64,000 bases of DNA from Methanomicrobiales archaeon (GCA_030019205.1 JASEFH010000011.1:255-64254), one strand, 5' to 3'; positions 18,339-26,859 are shown, counted from the first letter of the stretch. Numbers and translations: made by a program. The notes: generated by a model not told the origin, from the sequence alone.

Positions 18339-18707
18339 TCAGACGACCCGCCGGAGCAGGTCCCTGTCGATCACCTCGGGCGAGAGGGGTTTGCTCTCGA
18401 TGCGAAGTGCCTGTTCCACTCTCTGAGCGTAGTGGAACGCGTGCATGAAGTTCGCCGGCAGCCGTTTGCTGCGCCACCCGCGTTCCAGCCAGGAGATGCG
18501 GCGGATCCCGTCTGCCGATTCCCTCAGCACCTCGACCCGTGTATCTCCAATCTTTCCCGAAACCGTCTTACCAGAACTGTCGACGTAGGTATACGGCTCC
18601 TGCGCCCGGACAGTCTTGATGACGATCGATTTCTTCGGAATCTTTACCGTGCTCAGTACGGCAAAAGAGCTATGAGGCCCAGGATCTCCATCATCAGTGG
18701 ATTCCAT
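18339..18707 (-). CDS. Hypothetical protein, 122 aa
   Basis: Not recognised. A soluble, basic protein with KIPKKSIVIKTVRAQEPYTY then VDSSGKTVSGKIGDTRVEVL (a beta-rich N-terminal half), followed by an aromatic and basic alpha part (ISWLERGWRSKRLPANFMHA, FHYAQRVEQALRI). Balanced composition and lower GC than shadow frames support a real gene. It starts at ATG 18707. Flanks: the antiporter 190 bp downstream and the NSS transporter 250 bp upstream, all on the minus strand, but spacing suggests separate transcripts. Confidence 0.65.
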   Translation of the reverse strand: MESTDDGDPGPHSSFAVLSTVKIPKKSIVIKTVRAQEPYTYVDSSGKTVSGKIGDTRVEVLRESADGIRRISWLERGWRSKRLPANFMHAFHYAQRVEQALRIESKPLSPEVIDRDLLRRVV

Positions 18708-18957
18708 ACCGGTTGTTCACTCTCGTGAGGAATGTCCAAGGGTTGATCGCATCCTCATACGATCAACGGGCAAATCCAGCCGGCATGCCGCGCCGCTGCT
18801 GGTTTGCTATCCTCTCAGTATTTGCCTTCGTGTTTATGAATCTGATGGTAGAGGGGAGGGCGGCAATGCCCTCTGCGTATCGGAAATGCGAGCAGGAGAC
18901 CGCAGCCCGTGGGGATGGTTCCGCCTCGCGCACCGCCCGCCTGTCCTGCACCCCCGC

Positions 18958-20406
18958 TCACCGGAAGTAGCGGAGACCCGGCAGCCGGCAGCTGCGGAGG
19001 CGGCAGGCGATGAGAATGAGCGCCAGGAGTGCGGACAGGATCAGGAGGGTGCCGAGACCCTGGGCCAGGTCCCCGATGAAGGGGAGCCCCGGAACGAGCT
19101 CCCATCCGAGACTGGTGGTGAGCAGCAGGCGGGCGGCTGTCGTCACGACGAGAACGGCCGGAATCACGTACTTGACCATCGGATAGACCCACCGGGCCAG
19201 GTTTCCGCTCCCGGCCAGCTGCACCTCCAGCACCTCTCTCCCGAGGAACCAGGTGAATACGACTGCGGTCAGCACGGCCGTGACGGGAAGGCCGAGCGTT
19301 CCCACCGTCTCGTCCATGATATCCAGGATTCTCGCCCCGAATAGGGTCAGCTGGAGCGGGGTGTAGCTCAGCGCCGAGGGCAGCCCGACGAGGATGACCA
19401 GCGCCGTCAGGACGGCGCTCACCCTGCCTCGGGAGAGCCCGGTGCTGTCCATGAGCGGCGTCACGCTCACCTCCAGCATGGATATCGCGGACGTGAGCGC
19501 GGCGAAGAAGAGAAGAACGAAGAAGGATACGGCGATCCAGCGCCCGCCCGGCAGCAGCTCGAACGCACGGGGCAGGGTGGAGAAGGCGAGCTCCGCTCCG
19601 ATGGCCGGCTCCAGCCCGAACGTGAAGACGATGGGGAAGATGACCAGCCCCCCGAGCAGTGCGACCGAGAGGTCGGCGAGGGTGATGATGAGGGAGGACC
19701 GGGGGATATTGATGCCGCTCTCCACGTACATGCCGTAGGTGAGCAGGATCCCCTGGCCCACCGAGAGGGAGAAGAAGGCCTGCCCGAACGCGGCGCTCCA
19801 GAGCAGGGGGTTGGTCAGGACGGAGTAGTCGGGTGTCAGGAAGAATGCCAGCCCGGCGGAGAACCCCGGCAGGGTCGCGGCGAAGAGCGCCATGCCGATC
19901 AGGATGACGAACACGAGAGGCATCAGCACGGTCGTGATCCGCTCGATCCCCTGCCGCACGCCGAGGGAGACGATCAGCCCGACGGTGAGGGCGGCGATGA
20001 CGAAGAATCCCGGGGGAAGGCTGGAGGAGGTGAACGCGGAGAACGAGAGCGGAATGTCCAGCAGCGCGAAGGTGAAGTATGCGAGCGTCCAGCCCGTGAC
20101 GACCAGGTAGTAGCTCAGGATGAGAAAGACGATGCCGGCGATCAGCCATCCCAGGACGTGGAACCGGGCTCTGACCTGACGGAAGGCGGAGACGACACTG
20201 CCCCGGAACTGCCTCCCCATGGCGAGTTCCAGGATCATCATGGGAACCGCGAAGAGGAATACCGCGATCAGGTAGGGGAGGAGGTAGGCGCCTCCTCCGT
20301 TCGCGCCCACCACCGACGGAAACCGCCAGATGTTCCCGATCCCTACCGCCGATCCGATTGCCGCCAGGAGAAATCCCAGCCGGGATGACCATCTCTCCAT
20401 CGCCAT
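18958..20406 (-). CDS. Sodium-dependent transporter, NSS/SNF (LeuT) family
   Basis: 482-aa symporter, probably for amino acids, driven by Na+. The N-terminus has the family signature RLGFLLAAIGSAVGIGNIWRF and GGGAYLLPYL (TM1-TM2). TM6 contains FGQAFFSLSVGQGILLTYG, the unwound substrate-binding helix, and TM8 includes the Ser-rich FFAALTSAISMLEVSV that supplies Na2-site Ser residues in LeuT. About 11-12 helices are predicted. ATG 20406 (MAMERWSSRLG) is preferred over the upstream ATG at 20448 because the latter sits inside a TATA-like stretch (tatacataag). Substrate cannot be assigned. Confidence 0.92.
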   Translation of the reverse strand: MAMERWSSRLGFLLAAIGSAVGIGNIWRFPSVVGANGGGAYLLPYLIAVFLFAVPMMILELAMGRQFRGSVVSAFRQVRARFHVLGWLIAGIVFLILSYYLVVTGWTLAYFTFALLDIPLSFSAFTSSSLPPGFFVIAALTVGLIVSLGVRQGIERITTVLMPLVFVILIGMALFAATLPGFSAGLAFFLTPDYSVLTNPLLWSAAFGQAFFSLSVGQGILLTYGMYVESGINIPRSSLIITLADLSVALLGGLVIFPIVFTFGLEPAIGAELAFSTLPRAFELLPGGRWIAVSFFVLLFFAALTSAISMLEVSVTPLMDSTGLSRGRVSAVLTALVILVGLPSALSYTPLQLTLFGARILDIMDETVGTLGLPVTAVLTAVVFTWFLGREVLEVQLAGSGNLARWVYPMVKYVIPAVLVVTTAARLLLTTSLGWELVPGLPFIGDLAQGLGTLLILSALLALILIACRLRSCRLPGLRYFR

Positions 20407-20562
20407 TGCTCCGCGACGCCGCAGGTACGTGGGATGGACTGTATACATAAGGGTTACAGAATCGATCCTGCGGTATAGGGGAAAATTTCGCTGCGACGCG
20501 GTGCCGCGGCTCCGCGAGGGATCATCGCGGAAAATTCGGTTCGGAAGCAGGAGGGGTGGTGA

Positions 20563-20688
20563 TTACGGATTGCTCTTCTTCTCTCGTCGAACTCTGATCG
20601 AGGTGCGGCAACGGGGACATGATGTGTACCATTCCGCCTTGCCCTTATAGTCCCACTGGTAGCCGCACCTCTGGCACTGCAGAATCAT
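20563..20688 (-). CDS. Small zinc-ribbon protein, 41 aa
   Basis: Short frame with two knuckles: MILQCQRCGYQWDYKGKAEW then YTSCPRCRTSIRVRREKKSN and P. The pattern is CxxC-x16-CxxC with a strongly basic tail, a typical archaeal zinc ribbon likely to bind nucleic acid or act as a transcriptional or ribosomal accessory (inference). ATG 20688 follows a TATA-like element (ttatttaaac, minus strand, centred near 20719) by about 30 bp, so the mRNA should be nearly leaderless. The gene diverges from the 57-aa gene at 20797 and shares with it a 108-bp region carrying duplicated 25-bp repeats, one copy directly abutting this start codon. Confidence 0.75.
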   Translation of the reverse strand: MILQCQRCGYQWDYKGKAEWYTSCPRCRTSIRVRREKKSNP

Positions 20689-20796
20689 TGTATGTATTTA
20701 TGTATGTAGCACCGTTTAAATAACAGTATCGCGATCGGGCAAGTTTTTATGTATGTATTTATGTATTTACTACCATAGTGGCAGGTGAGAGATCCG
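20689..20796. promoter_or_regulatory. Divergent promoter with twin 25-bp direct repeats
   Basis: Copy 1 at 20689-20713 begins TGTATGTATTTATGTATGTA and copy 2 at 20750-20774 begins TGTATGTATTTATGTATTTA; they match at 22 of 25 positions and are 61 bp apart. Each also has an internal 8-bp tandem repeat (TATGTATT-like). A TATA-like element for the left gene is near 20714-20724 and for the right gene near 20744-20752, which would place each copy between TATA and start site. That position suits repressor binding. Confidence 0.6.
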
Positions 20797-20970
20797 ATGG
20801 TATACTGTGTCGTTTGCGATATCGGGCAGAAAGACCTGATAGTGGACAGTTTTCTCTCGGCAGGTGCAGCCGAACAGTTCGTCCAGACCACCCAGCAGTG
20901 GTTTGCCCTTCCGCTCCGGGTGATCAAACTCCTGGATGTGCGGGGCATTCTCCTCGACAAGAAAACCTGA
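20797..20970 (+). CDS. Hypothetical protein, 57 aa
   Basis: Product starts MVYCVVCDIGQKDLIVDSFL, then SAGAAEQFVQTTQQWFALPL and ends RVIKLLDVRGILLDKKT. A CxxC-like YCVVC pair is near the N-terminus. GGTGA lies 8 nt upstream of ATG 20797, supporting this start over GTG 20785. No homologue recognised. It shares a divergent promoter with the zinc-ribbon gene, so the two may respond to the same signal. The MarC gene follows 70 bp downstream. Confidence 0.6.
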   Translation: MVYCVVCDIGQKDLIVDSFLSAGAAEQFVQTTQQWFALPLRVIKLLDVRGILLDKKT

Positions 20971-21041
20971 CGTTCGTGCTGTTGTAGAACCGGGGGGCAT
21001 CGCATCTATTATCTCTGGAACGAACGTATTTTCTACCTGGC

Positions 21042-21629
21042 ATGCTGGAGATCATCCCCTCGATCGTCTACGCCTTCGGAGCGCTCTTCATCATCCTCGA
21101 TCCTCTGCTCTCGGTCCCCATCTTCGTGGACATGACGCGGGACCTCTCACGGAAAGAGGCGAACGAGCAGGCCTGGGTCGCGGTGATCGTGGCAGGTCTC
21201 CTGATGTACGTATTTCTCTTCTTCAATTTCCTGATCTTCGATACGCTGGGCATCACCCTTGCCAGCTTCCAGGTGGCCGGCGGCATACTGCTGTTCATCC
21301 TGGGCATGCAGGAGGCCCTCGGCATCGAGATCCCGCACGCCCGGAGCTACAAGCACAACGCGGCCGGCGTGGTGATCGGAACGCCCCTGCTCTGCGGCCC
21401 GGGCACCATCACCACGGTCCTCCTCCTCTCCTCGGAGTTCGGCCTGTTCGTTCCGTTCGTCGCCATCACGCTCGCCCTCCTGGCCACCTGGCTGATCCTG
21501 CGCTACGCCTCCCAGATCCAGAGGCTGATCGGGGAGCTGGCAACGGATATCCTGGCCAAGGTGCTCGGCATGCTGGTGGCCGCCATTGCCATCCAGATCA
21601 TAACGGAGGGGATCATCGCTCTCGTCTAG
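21042..21629 (+). CDS. MarC-family integral membrane protein
   Basis: 195-aa protein with six predicted helices. Family features are the N-terminal FIILDPLLSVPIFVDMT, the middle GMQEALGIEIP and the conserved GTPLLCGPGTITTVLLLSSE loop. MarC proteins were once thought to affect multiple-antibiotic resistance, which was later refuted; molecular function is unknown. ATG 21042 begins directly at the first helix. No clear ribosome site; it may be co-transcribed with the 57-aa gene 70 bp upstream. Confidence 0.9.
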   Translation: MLEIIPSIVYAFGALFIILDPLLSVPIFVDMTRDLSRKEANEQAWVAVIVAGLLMYVFLFFNFLIFDTLGITLASFQVAGGILLFILGMQEALGIEIPHARSYKHNAAGVVIGTPLLCGPGTITTVLLLSSEFGLFVPFVAITLALLATWLILRYASQIQRLIGELATDILAKVLGMLVAAIAIQIITEGIIALV

Positions 21630-22307
21630 GATGGAGGGGGGGGCAGGGCTGCGGAACAACGGAAGTCCGCGTCCCACCCCGCGATACGGGAATCCGGCTG
21701 CCTCCATGTGGACGGTCCGGGACTCCACGGAGCCGAAGGAGCCGTCCAGACGGCCCGCAGCGATGCCGACAGCGGTCCACCGGTAACAGGCAGACGCAGA
21801 AGGCGGCTGTTCGATCCTCTACGGCATTTCTTCCATCGCAATGAGGGGAGAGTGGGCTCGATGAGGGGGCCCGATCGTGCCCGCTCCCGCCGGCAGGACA
21901 GCACGGGGAAGCGGTGCTCGCCATCCCGGGCAGGAGAGGATTTCTCTGCAGCAGCGGTACGATCTGCCCGGCATGCGCAAGGAGCGAAACGATCTCCGCA
22001 TCCGAGCAGGACCGGATCCTTCCCGCAGGAGCGCACGAGAATGCGTTCGTGGCGGTCTGGCTGCGGGAGGGCGGCATATGCCGTGCCGCCCCGAAGGTCA
22101 TCCTGCCGGGAGGACGGCGCGAAAGAGCGGGGCATCCGGCCGTTCTCCTGTCCGTGAATCCGGCAGGACACCGTCTCCACCCCATAAAAACCAGAATTTC
22201 GGGCCTCAATTCATTTTAACCATAAAAAGTGGATTAAATTCGAGAACGAAATATATAAATATTGTATTAAAAAATATCTATCTACCGGACGGCACAGGGC
22301 GATCGCG
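21630..22307. other. Long spacer, GC-rich then AT-rich promoter island
   Basis: About 680 bp. The first 560 bp are GC-rich with no convincing gene; a frame at 21914-22219 is open but unrecognised. A fragment cccaccccgcgatacggg at 21673 resembles the dispersed repeat. The last 100 bp (22190-22290) are sharply AT-rich and hold the promoter of the HTH-FHA gene. Confidence 0.45.
22246..22262 (+). promoter_or_regulatory. TATA box of the HTH-FHA/kinase operon
   Basis: The bases cgaaatatataaatatt hold a strong archaeal B-element/TATA combination about 55 bp upstream of ATG 22308, predicting a leader of about 30 nt. It is set in an AT-rich island unlike the surrounding DNA. Confidence 0.6.
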
Positions 22308-23108
22308 ATGGACGAGCGGAGCGCGGCAGAGACCGTTCTCATCAAGGAGGACCCCGATTTTCTCGAGGAGCTCTCGGAGTACCTCGATGTCCTGAGCAGC
22401 AGCGCGAGGCTCAGGATCCTGAAACTGCTGGAGAAGAAGCCCCGGGATGCCCGGTCCCTGTCGCACGAGATCGAGACCAGTTACGAGAACACGAAGAAGC
22501 ACCTTGACAAACTCCTGAGCATCGGCGTCATCCGCAAGGAGGCGGGGCTGGGGAGACCCACCAGCAAGGGGATCCATCCGGTCTGGGAGTACTCCCTGGT
22601 GCCGGGGAGCCTGGAGGCGATCGTTCGGAACCTCGGCCTGTTCAGCAACATCCGGATCACGGCCATCGACCGGGATCTCACCGACCGGTTGCGGCAGGTG
22701 CGGGGAAAGGTCTCCGACGAGCTCATGGATCGCTACCCCGCGCTGATGGTGATGGGGGGACCGGAAGACGGGCGGATCTTCCGGATCCGGGGCGATCGCG
22801 TGCGTATCGGGCGGATCGATCCCGAAGACCCCGAGAAGCACGAAGAGGATCTGGTCCTCCCGGAGGAATACCGATCCGTGACGCGGATCTCGAAACCGCA
22901 CGTGCGGATCCTGCAGGTGCAGGGCACCTGGTACGTGGAGGACTGCGGCAGCACCGGAGGCACCTTCCTGAACAACCGGAAGGTGGAGGGAGGGCGGCGG
23001 GAGAGTCTGCAGGACGGCGACGTGCTCGAACTCTCACGAGGCGTTCAGGGTGTGCGCCTTCTCCTCACCCTCCCTGCGGACGCCTCGAAGCCCGGCGCGG
23101 CAGACTGA
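22308..23108 (+). CDS. HTH-FHA regulator (ArsR-like winged helix fused to a forkhead-associated domain)
   Basis: 266-aa cytoplasmic protein. Residues about 20-105 form an ArsR-like winged helix (LSSSARLRILKLLEKKPRDA, SLSHEIETSYENTKKHLDKL). After a linker, residues about 145-260 form an FHA domain: the strand VRIGRIDPEDPEKHEEDLVL, then ISKPHVRILQVQGTWYVEDC and GSTGGTFLNNRKV, with the Arg, Ser/His and Asn-Arg positions that bind phospho-threonine. FHA domains recognise phospho-threonine peptides, so this protein could be a phosphorylation-controlled transcription factor. The next gene, 23 bp downstream, is a Ser/Thr kinase and the obvious upstream partner. The start at ATG 22308 fits the TATA spacing; target genes are unknown. 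Confidence 0.85.
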   Translation: MDERSAAETVLIKEDPDFLEELSEYLDVLSSSARLRILKLLEKKPRDARSLSHEIETSYENTKKHLDKLLSIGVIRKEAGLGRPTSKGIHPVWEYSLVPGSLEAIVRNLGLFSNIRITAIDRDLTDRLRQVRGKVSDELMDRYPALMVMGGPEDGRIFRIRGDRVRIGRIDPEDPEKHEEDLVLPEEYRSVTRISKPHVRILQVQGTWYVEDCGSTGGTFLNNRKVEGGRRESLQDGDVLELSRGVQGVRLLLTLPADASKPGAAD

Positions 23109-23131
23109 AGGGGCCGACGGGGGAAGGGGAG

Positions 23132-25528
23132 ATGGCATCGCTGCAGGGGGGCGGGCGGAGAACTGCGGTTGCCATCCTGGTCTTCTGCCTCCTCCTGCCG
23201 CCCACCTCTGCCGCCACGTACACCGTCAACCCCGGAGGCGGGGATTTTGCGAGCATCCAGGCAGCGATCGATCACGCCTCCCGCGGCGACACCATCCTGG
23301 TGGAGAGCGGCACCTACGCCGAGAACCTGCGGGTGGACCGGACGATCTCGCTGAAGGGGGCGGATACGGGAGACGGCGCCCCCGCGATCGACGCCGGCGG
23401 ACGGGCGGCGGCGATGATCCTGCTGGCCGACGGCTGCCGGATCGAGGGGTTCAGCCTCTACGGCGGGGGCGCCTTCGACGGCATCACCGTCTCGTCGTCG
23501 GGCAACACGATCGCCGGCAACCGGATCGCGGGCTGCGGGCGGGGCATCGCCCTCGAATCTTCCGGAGGGAACAGCATCGTCGGGAATACGATCTCCGCCT
23601 GCCGTGACGCGGGCATCGCCCTCATGCAGTCCCCGGATAACCGGATATCGCAGAACACGGTGCGCGGCAATGCGGGATACGGCCTCGTCCTCGGGGCGGG
23701 ATCCTCCGGGAACCGCATCTTCCTCAACACCTTCGAGAACGCGCAGAACGCGATCGCCTCCAGCGCCTCGGACTGGAGTTCGGCGGAGGCGCTGGCCTAC
23801 CCCTGGGGCGGGCGCACGATGACCTCCCCGCTCGGCAACTACTGGAGCGATTACTCGGGCAGGGACGGGGACGGCAATGGCATCGGGGACAGCCCCTACA
23901 CGATCGAACGGGGAGGGGATGCGATCCCCCGCCTGGCGACGCCGCAGAACCGGAGGGACGCCTACCCCCTGATCCGACCCTGGGAGGCGTACCTGGGCAC
24001 GGAGGCGGCGCCGTCGCAGACTGCCGCAACGCCGTCCCCCGCCCCGACGACGCCGGTGACCCCTGCAACGACGCCGCCATCCCCGGCGGAGCCCGCGGGG
24101 ACACCCGCAACACCTTCGGAATCACCCGGGCCACCGGCTCCCGGTCTCGCCCCCGTCCTGGGGACGCTGGGCGCCGCGGCGCTCCTGCTCGCCTCCGTCC
24201 TCGTGCGGGACGGCAGGAGCGCCGCTGGCTTCATCGTGGCGGACCTGCGGCCGTCCACCCGTATACTCGCCGCCGGCTTCGGGGCAACGGGCATCGCGCT
24301 CCTCCTCCTCTACGCCCTGACCGTGAGCTCCCTCGCCGCCCGCCCTCCGCAGGATGCCGGGTTCGCGGTCGGCCTCGGCACCGCCTTCCTCCTCACCTAC
24401 CTGGCGCTGTCCGCCCTGGTGCTCTGCTATGCCGCAGCATGCCGCCGCCCCTTCCCGACGGTGGCGCGCATCCACCTCGGGCTCTCCCTGGCCGCCGCCG
24501 CAGTGCTGATCCTCCTGGTCCCGGCGGTCAGCGGTGCCTTCTCCTTCCCGGATATCGGCGCGGTGCTCGCATCGGCCCTTCTCTCGTTCTGGCTGCAGGA
24601 GAGGACGCAGCCCCGGGGCGCCGACGGGCCGGCACGGGCAGAGGCGCCTGCATCCACGCTCCCGGGCGGGCTGACGATCCTCGATCCCTCGGCGGCGGAA
24701 GCCCCCGAACCGCAGAAAGCCCACTTTCCCCCGGACCTGCGGGGCAGGTACGCCAGCGTCGAGTACCTCGGGAAGGGGGGCGTCGCCCGCGTCTTCCGCG
24801 CACGTCGGGCGGGCGACGGGCGGGAGGTGGCCGTGAAGATCCCGATCAGTTTCGACGAGCTGACCGGCATCAGCTTCCTGAAGGAGATCAAGGCCTGGGA
24901 GGGGCTCCGCCACGAGAACATCGTGGAGCTCTACGAGGCGAACATCCTGCCCGTCCCCTTCTTCGAGATGGAGTACCTGCCGATGACGCTGGAGGCGTGC
25001 AGAAAACCCATGCCCGTGAACCGGGCGGTCCGCATCGTCCGTGCGGTTGCCGGAGGGCTCGCCTACGCGCACGCGCGGGGTGTCGTGCACCGCGACCTGA
25101 AGCCGCACAACATCCTCCTGTCCCCGGAGGGTCAGCCGAAGATCGCAGACTGGGGGCTCTCCAAGGCGGTTGCCGACGAGCGGGCATCGACCCTGACCGG
25201 GTTCTCCCTTCCGTATGCCGCCCCCGAGCAGATTGCGCCCCGGGAGTACGGCAGGACGGACGCGCGCACGGACATCTACCAGCTGGGCGTGCTCTTCTAC
25301 GAGCTGGTGACGGGGCAGCTCCCCTTCCGGGGAGAGGGGATCGCGGAGATCGCCTCGTCCATCCTGCACGACCGCCCTGCACCGCCCTCCCGCCTCAATC
25401 CCGAGGCTGAGCGCGTCGAGGCGGTCATCCTGCGGTGCCTGGAGAAGGATCCCGCGCAGCGCTACCCGTCGGCAGAGGATCTCCTGAGGGATCTGGAGGG
25501 CTGCGTCCGCGATGCGGAGGGTGCGTAG
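23132..25528 (+). CDS. Membrane Ser/Thr protein kinase with extracellular NosD-type beta-helix
   Basis: 798-aa receptor-like kinase. Residues 1-30 are a signal peptide (VAILVFCLLLPPTSA). About 30-290 are CASH/NosD-type right-handed beta-helix repeats rich in N-x-I-x-G-N steps (SIVGNTISACRDAGIALMQS, NRISQNTVRGNAGYGLVLGA). A Thr/Pro-rich linker (290-345) leads to about five membrane helices (345-510). The Hanks-type kinase (about 535-798) is complete: GKGGVARVF glycine loop, VAVKI lysine at residue 569, HRDLKPHN catalytic loop at 653, DWG (for DFG) at 673, and APEQ. An odd number of helices puts the kinase in the cytoplasm. ATG 23132 has GGGGAAGGGGAG upstream. It follows the HTH-FHA gene as an apparent operon. 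Confidence 0.9.
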   Translation: MASLQGGGRRTAVAILVFCLLLPPTSAATYTVNPGGGDFASIQAAIDHASRGDTILVESGTYAENLRVDRTISLKGADTGDGAPAIDAGGRAAAMILLADGCRIEGFSLYGGGAFDGITVSSSGNTIAGNRIAGCGRGIALESSGGNSIVGNTISACRDAGIALMQSPDNRISQNTVRGNAGYGLVLGAGSSGNRIFLNTFENAQNAIASSASDWSSAEALAYPWGGRTMTSPLGNYWSDYSGRDGDGNGIGDSPYTIERGGDAIPRLATPQNRRDAYPLIRPWEAYLGTEAAPSQTAATPSPAPTTPVTPATTPPSPAEPAGTPATPSESPGPPAPGLAPVLGTLGAAALLLASVLVRDGRSAAGFIVADLRPSTRILAAGFGATGIALLLLYALTVSSLAARPPQDAGFAVGLGTAFLLTYLALSALVLCYAAACRRPFPTVARIHLGLSLAAAAVLILLVPAVSGAFSFPDIGAVLASALLSFWLQERTQPRGADGPARAEAPASTLPGGLTILDPSAAEAPEPQKAHFPPDLRGRYASVEYLGKGGVARVFRARRAGDGREVAVKIPISFDELTGISFLKEIKAWEGLRHENIVELYEANILPVPFFEMEYLPMTLEACRKPMPVNRAVRIVRAVAGGLAYAHARGVVHRDLKPHNILLSPEGQPKIADWGLSKAVADERASTLTGFSLPYAAPEQIAPREYGRTDARTDIYQLGVLFYELVTGQLPFRGEGIAEIASSILHDRPAPPSRLNPEAERVEAVILRCLEKDPAQRYPSAEDLLRDLEGCVRDAEGA

Positions 25529-25828
25529 CCGGGCGATGCAGGGACGCCGCGCTATCCCGCCCGGGACCCGTCCGCCGGAACGGGGATGCACGGGAGGCGC
25601 ATCCCGTGCGGCATGGATAACATGACCGCGCCGGAGAGGATCGGGTCCCGCCGATCTCTCCGACGGCGCATGCAGGGGGAGCTCCCCGCTGTGTTTGCCT
25701 GCGGTTGCCGCCTTCGTGAATCGAAAAAAGTCCCGTTTTGCATTCGGAAAAATCAGGGGAGGCAGGAAAGAGGTGGATTTCCCGAAAGAGGTAAAATAAA
25801 GTATTTATATAGGCAGATTGACGGAATA
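25529..25828. other. Intergenic spacer, promoter at right end
   Basis: About 300 bp after the kinase with no gene. The TATA element gtatttatatagg sits at its end (25801-25813), about 22-25 bp before the first ATG of the next gene. Confidence 0.5.
25801..25813 (+). promoter_or_regulatory. TATA box of the 62-aa small protein
   Basis: gtatttatatagg is centred about 22-25 bp before the tandem ATGs at 25829 and 25832, so the transcript is probably leaderless. Confidence 0.6.
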
Positions 25829-26017
25829 ATGATGGGTATGGTGTCCAAGGTGTCCAGGAAAGCCCTGGAGAGGGAGAGAACGATCGTGATGGTCATGCAG
25901 CTCGCGGATATGGCCACGGCAGCGCATGAGCGGGGGGATTTCCGCCAGCGCGATGCTGCGCTGGGGAAGATCAAGGAGCTGAGAGAGGGGATCAGCAGAC
26001 AGCGAGCCAGCGCCTGA
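25829..26017 (+). CDS. Small conserved protein, twin of the 50-aa protein at 28.5 kb (62 aa)
   Basis: The product ends with TIVMVMQLADMATAAHERGD and FRQRDAALGKIKELREGISR plus a few residues. This helical block is clearly paralogous to the protein at 28459-28611 (MQLADIAAAAHEAGD, YAKRDAALEKIRELR). It probably forms a two-helix hairpin; function unknown. Start is ambiguous among ATG 25829, 25832 and 25838, but TATA spacing favours the first two and a leaderless mRNA. A T6 run at 26033-26038 may terminate the transcript. Confidence 0.75.
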   Translation: MMGMVSKVSRKALERERTIVMVMQLADMATAAHERGDFRQRDAALGKIKELREGISRQRASA

Positions 26018-26029
26018 TCGCGGCAGGCG

Positions 26030-26039
26030 CTCTTTTTTC
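26030..26039 (+). terminator. Poly-T terminator candidate
   Basis: ctcttttttc, a run of six T 16 bp after the stop of the small gene at 25829-26017, matches the usual archaeal oligo-T termination signal. Confidence 0.4.
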
Positions 26040-26210
26040 CGGGAGGGGGAGCGCGTACAGGGAAACCCCTGACCCGTCCCGACGGGCAGGCTCCCGCCGT
26101 CGATGGCGGAGAGGGCGCAGAGGGGGCCCTGCTGCCGCCTTCCGCAACGTATATGATACCGTGCGCCGAACCAGCCCCCTGCACGAAGCAAGAGTCAGCG
26201 AGGATCGACG

Positions 26211-26591
26211 ATGGAAGCCTTGAGATACAAGTGCAGGGTCTGCAACTACATCTACTCGCCCCTCCGGGGCGAGCCGCATAACGGCATCCCGCCCGGGACG
26301 CGCTTTGAGGATCTGCCGGAAGATTACGTCTGCCCGGTCTGCGGTCAGCAGGGGAAGGGCAGAGTCGGCGCATGGGGTTTCGATCCCTGGGTCCCCACGC
26401 GGTACATCTGCGACGTCTGCGGCTACATCTACGACGAGAGCCGCGGCGAGCCGCATAACGGCATTCCCCGCGGCACGAAGTTCGAGGACCTGCCCCGGGA
26501 TTACACCTGCCCGGTCTGCGGCCTGGATCCCAAAATCACCGGGTTCTATGGCAAGGTTGGCAAGGAGTACTTCAAACCGCTCGACGTGTAG
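26211..26591 (+). CDS. Double-domain rubredoxin, 126 aa
   Basis: Two complete rubredoxin domains in tandem. Domain 1 has [20 protein letters not shown], later YVCPVCGQQ; domain 2 has [20 protein letters not shown], later [10 protein letters not shown]. All eight Cys needed for two Fe(SCys)4 centres are present, with the aromatic core residues. A spacer ([17 protein letters not shown]) joins them. Rubredoxins carry single electrons, in methanogens commonly to oxygen- or superoxide-detoxifying enzymes; the partner is not in the neighbourhood. Domains share PHNGIP and FEDLP segments, so a recent internal duplication is likely. A basal promoter is probable within 26.1-26.2 kb. Confidence 0.93.
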   Translation: MEALRYKCRVCNYIYSPLRGEPHNGIPPGTRFEDLPEDYVCPVCGQQGKGRVGAWGFDPWVPTRYICDVCGYIYDESRGEPHNGIPRGTKFEDLPRDYTCPVCGLDPKITGFYGKVGKEYFKPLDV

Positions 26592-26779
26592 GTCCGCCGG
26601 AAGCAGGGCTCGATGCGGAGAACCGCCGGATCTCCCCCCGCCGGAATGGCCAGCCCGGCCGCCTTCCCGATCTCTGCGCCCGGGATCCCGATGGCGGACC
26701 CGATCGCACCGCCCGTCCCCGGGAGAGCCCGGTTCCCCCTTCCCCCGCTCCAGAAATGCATAAGTACTGTCAGACCTGA

Positions 26780-26788
26780 GTATATAAA
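26780..26788 (+). promoter_or_regulatory. TATA box of the 410-aa unknown gene
   Basis: gtatataaa, about 75 bp upstream of ATG 26860, predicts a leader of about 50 nt. Confidence 0.55.
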
Positions 26789-26859
26789 CAGGCAGTTTTG
26801 GACGGGAAGAGCCTCCATGACGGGAGAGATGCGGTTTTGATCCGGATTCTGGTAGCACC

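Noticed and set aside
21914-22219. 101-codon plus-strand frame in the spacer before the HTH-FHA gene
   Set aside because: Composition is not implausible, but there is no ribosome site, no TATA at a useful distance and no recognised family, so it was not called.
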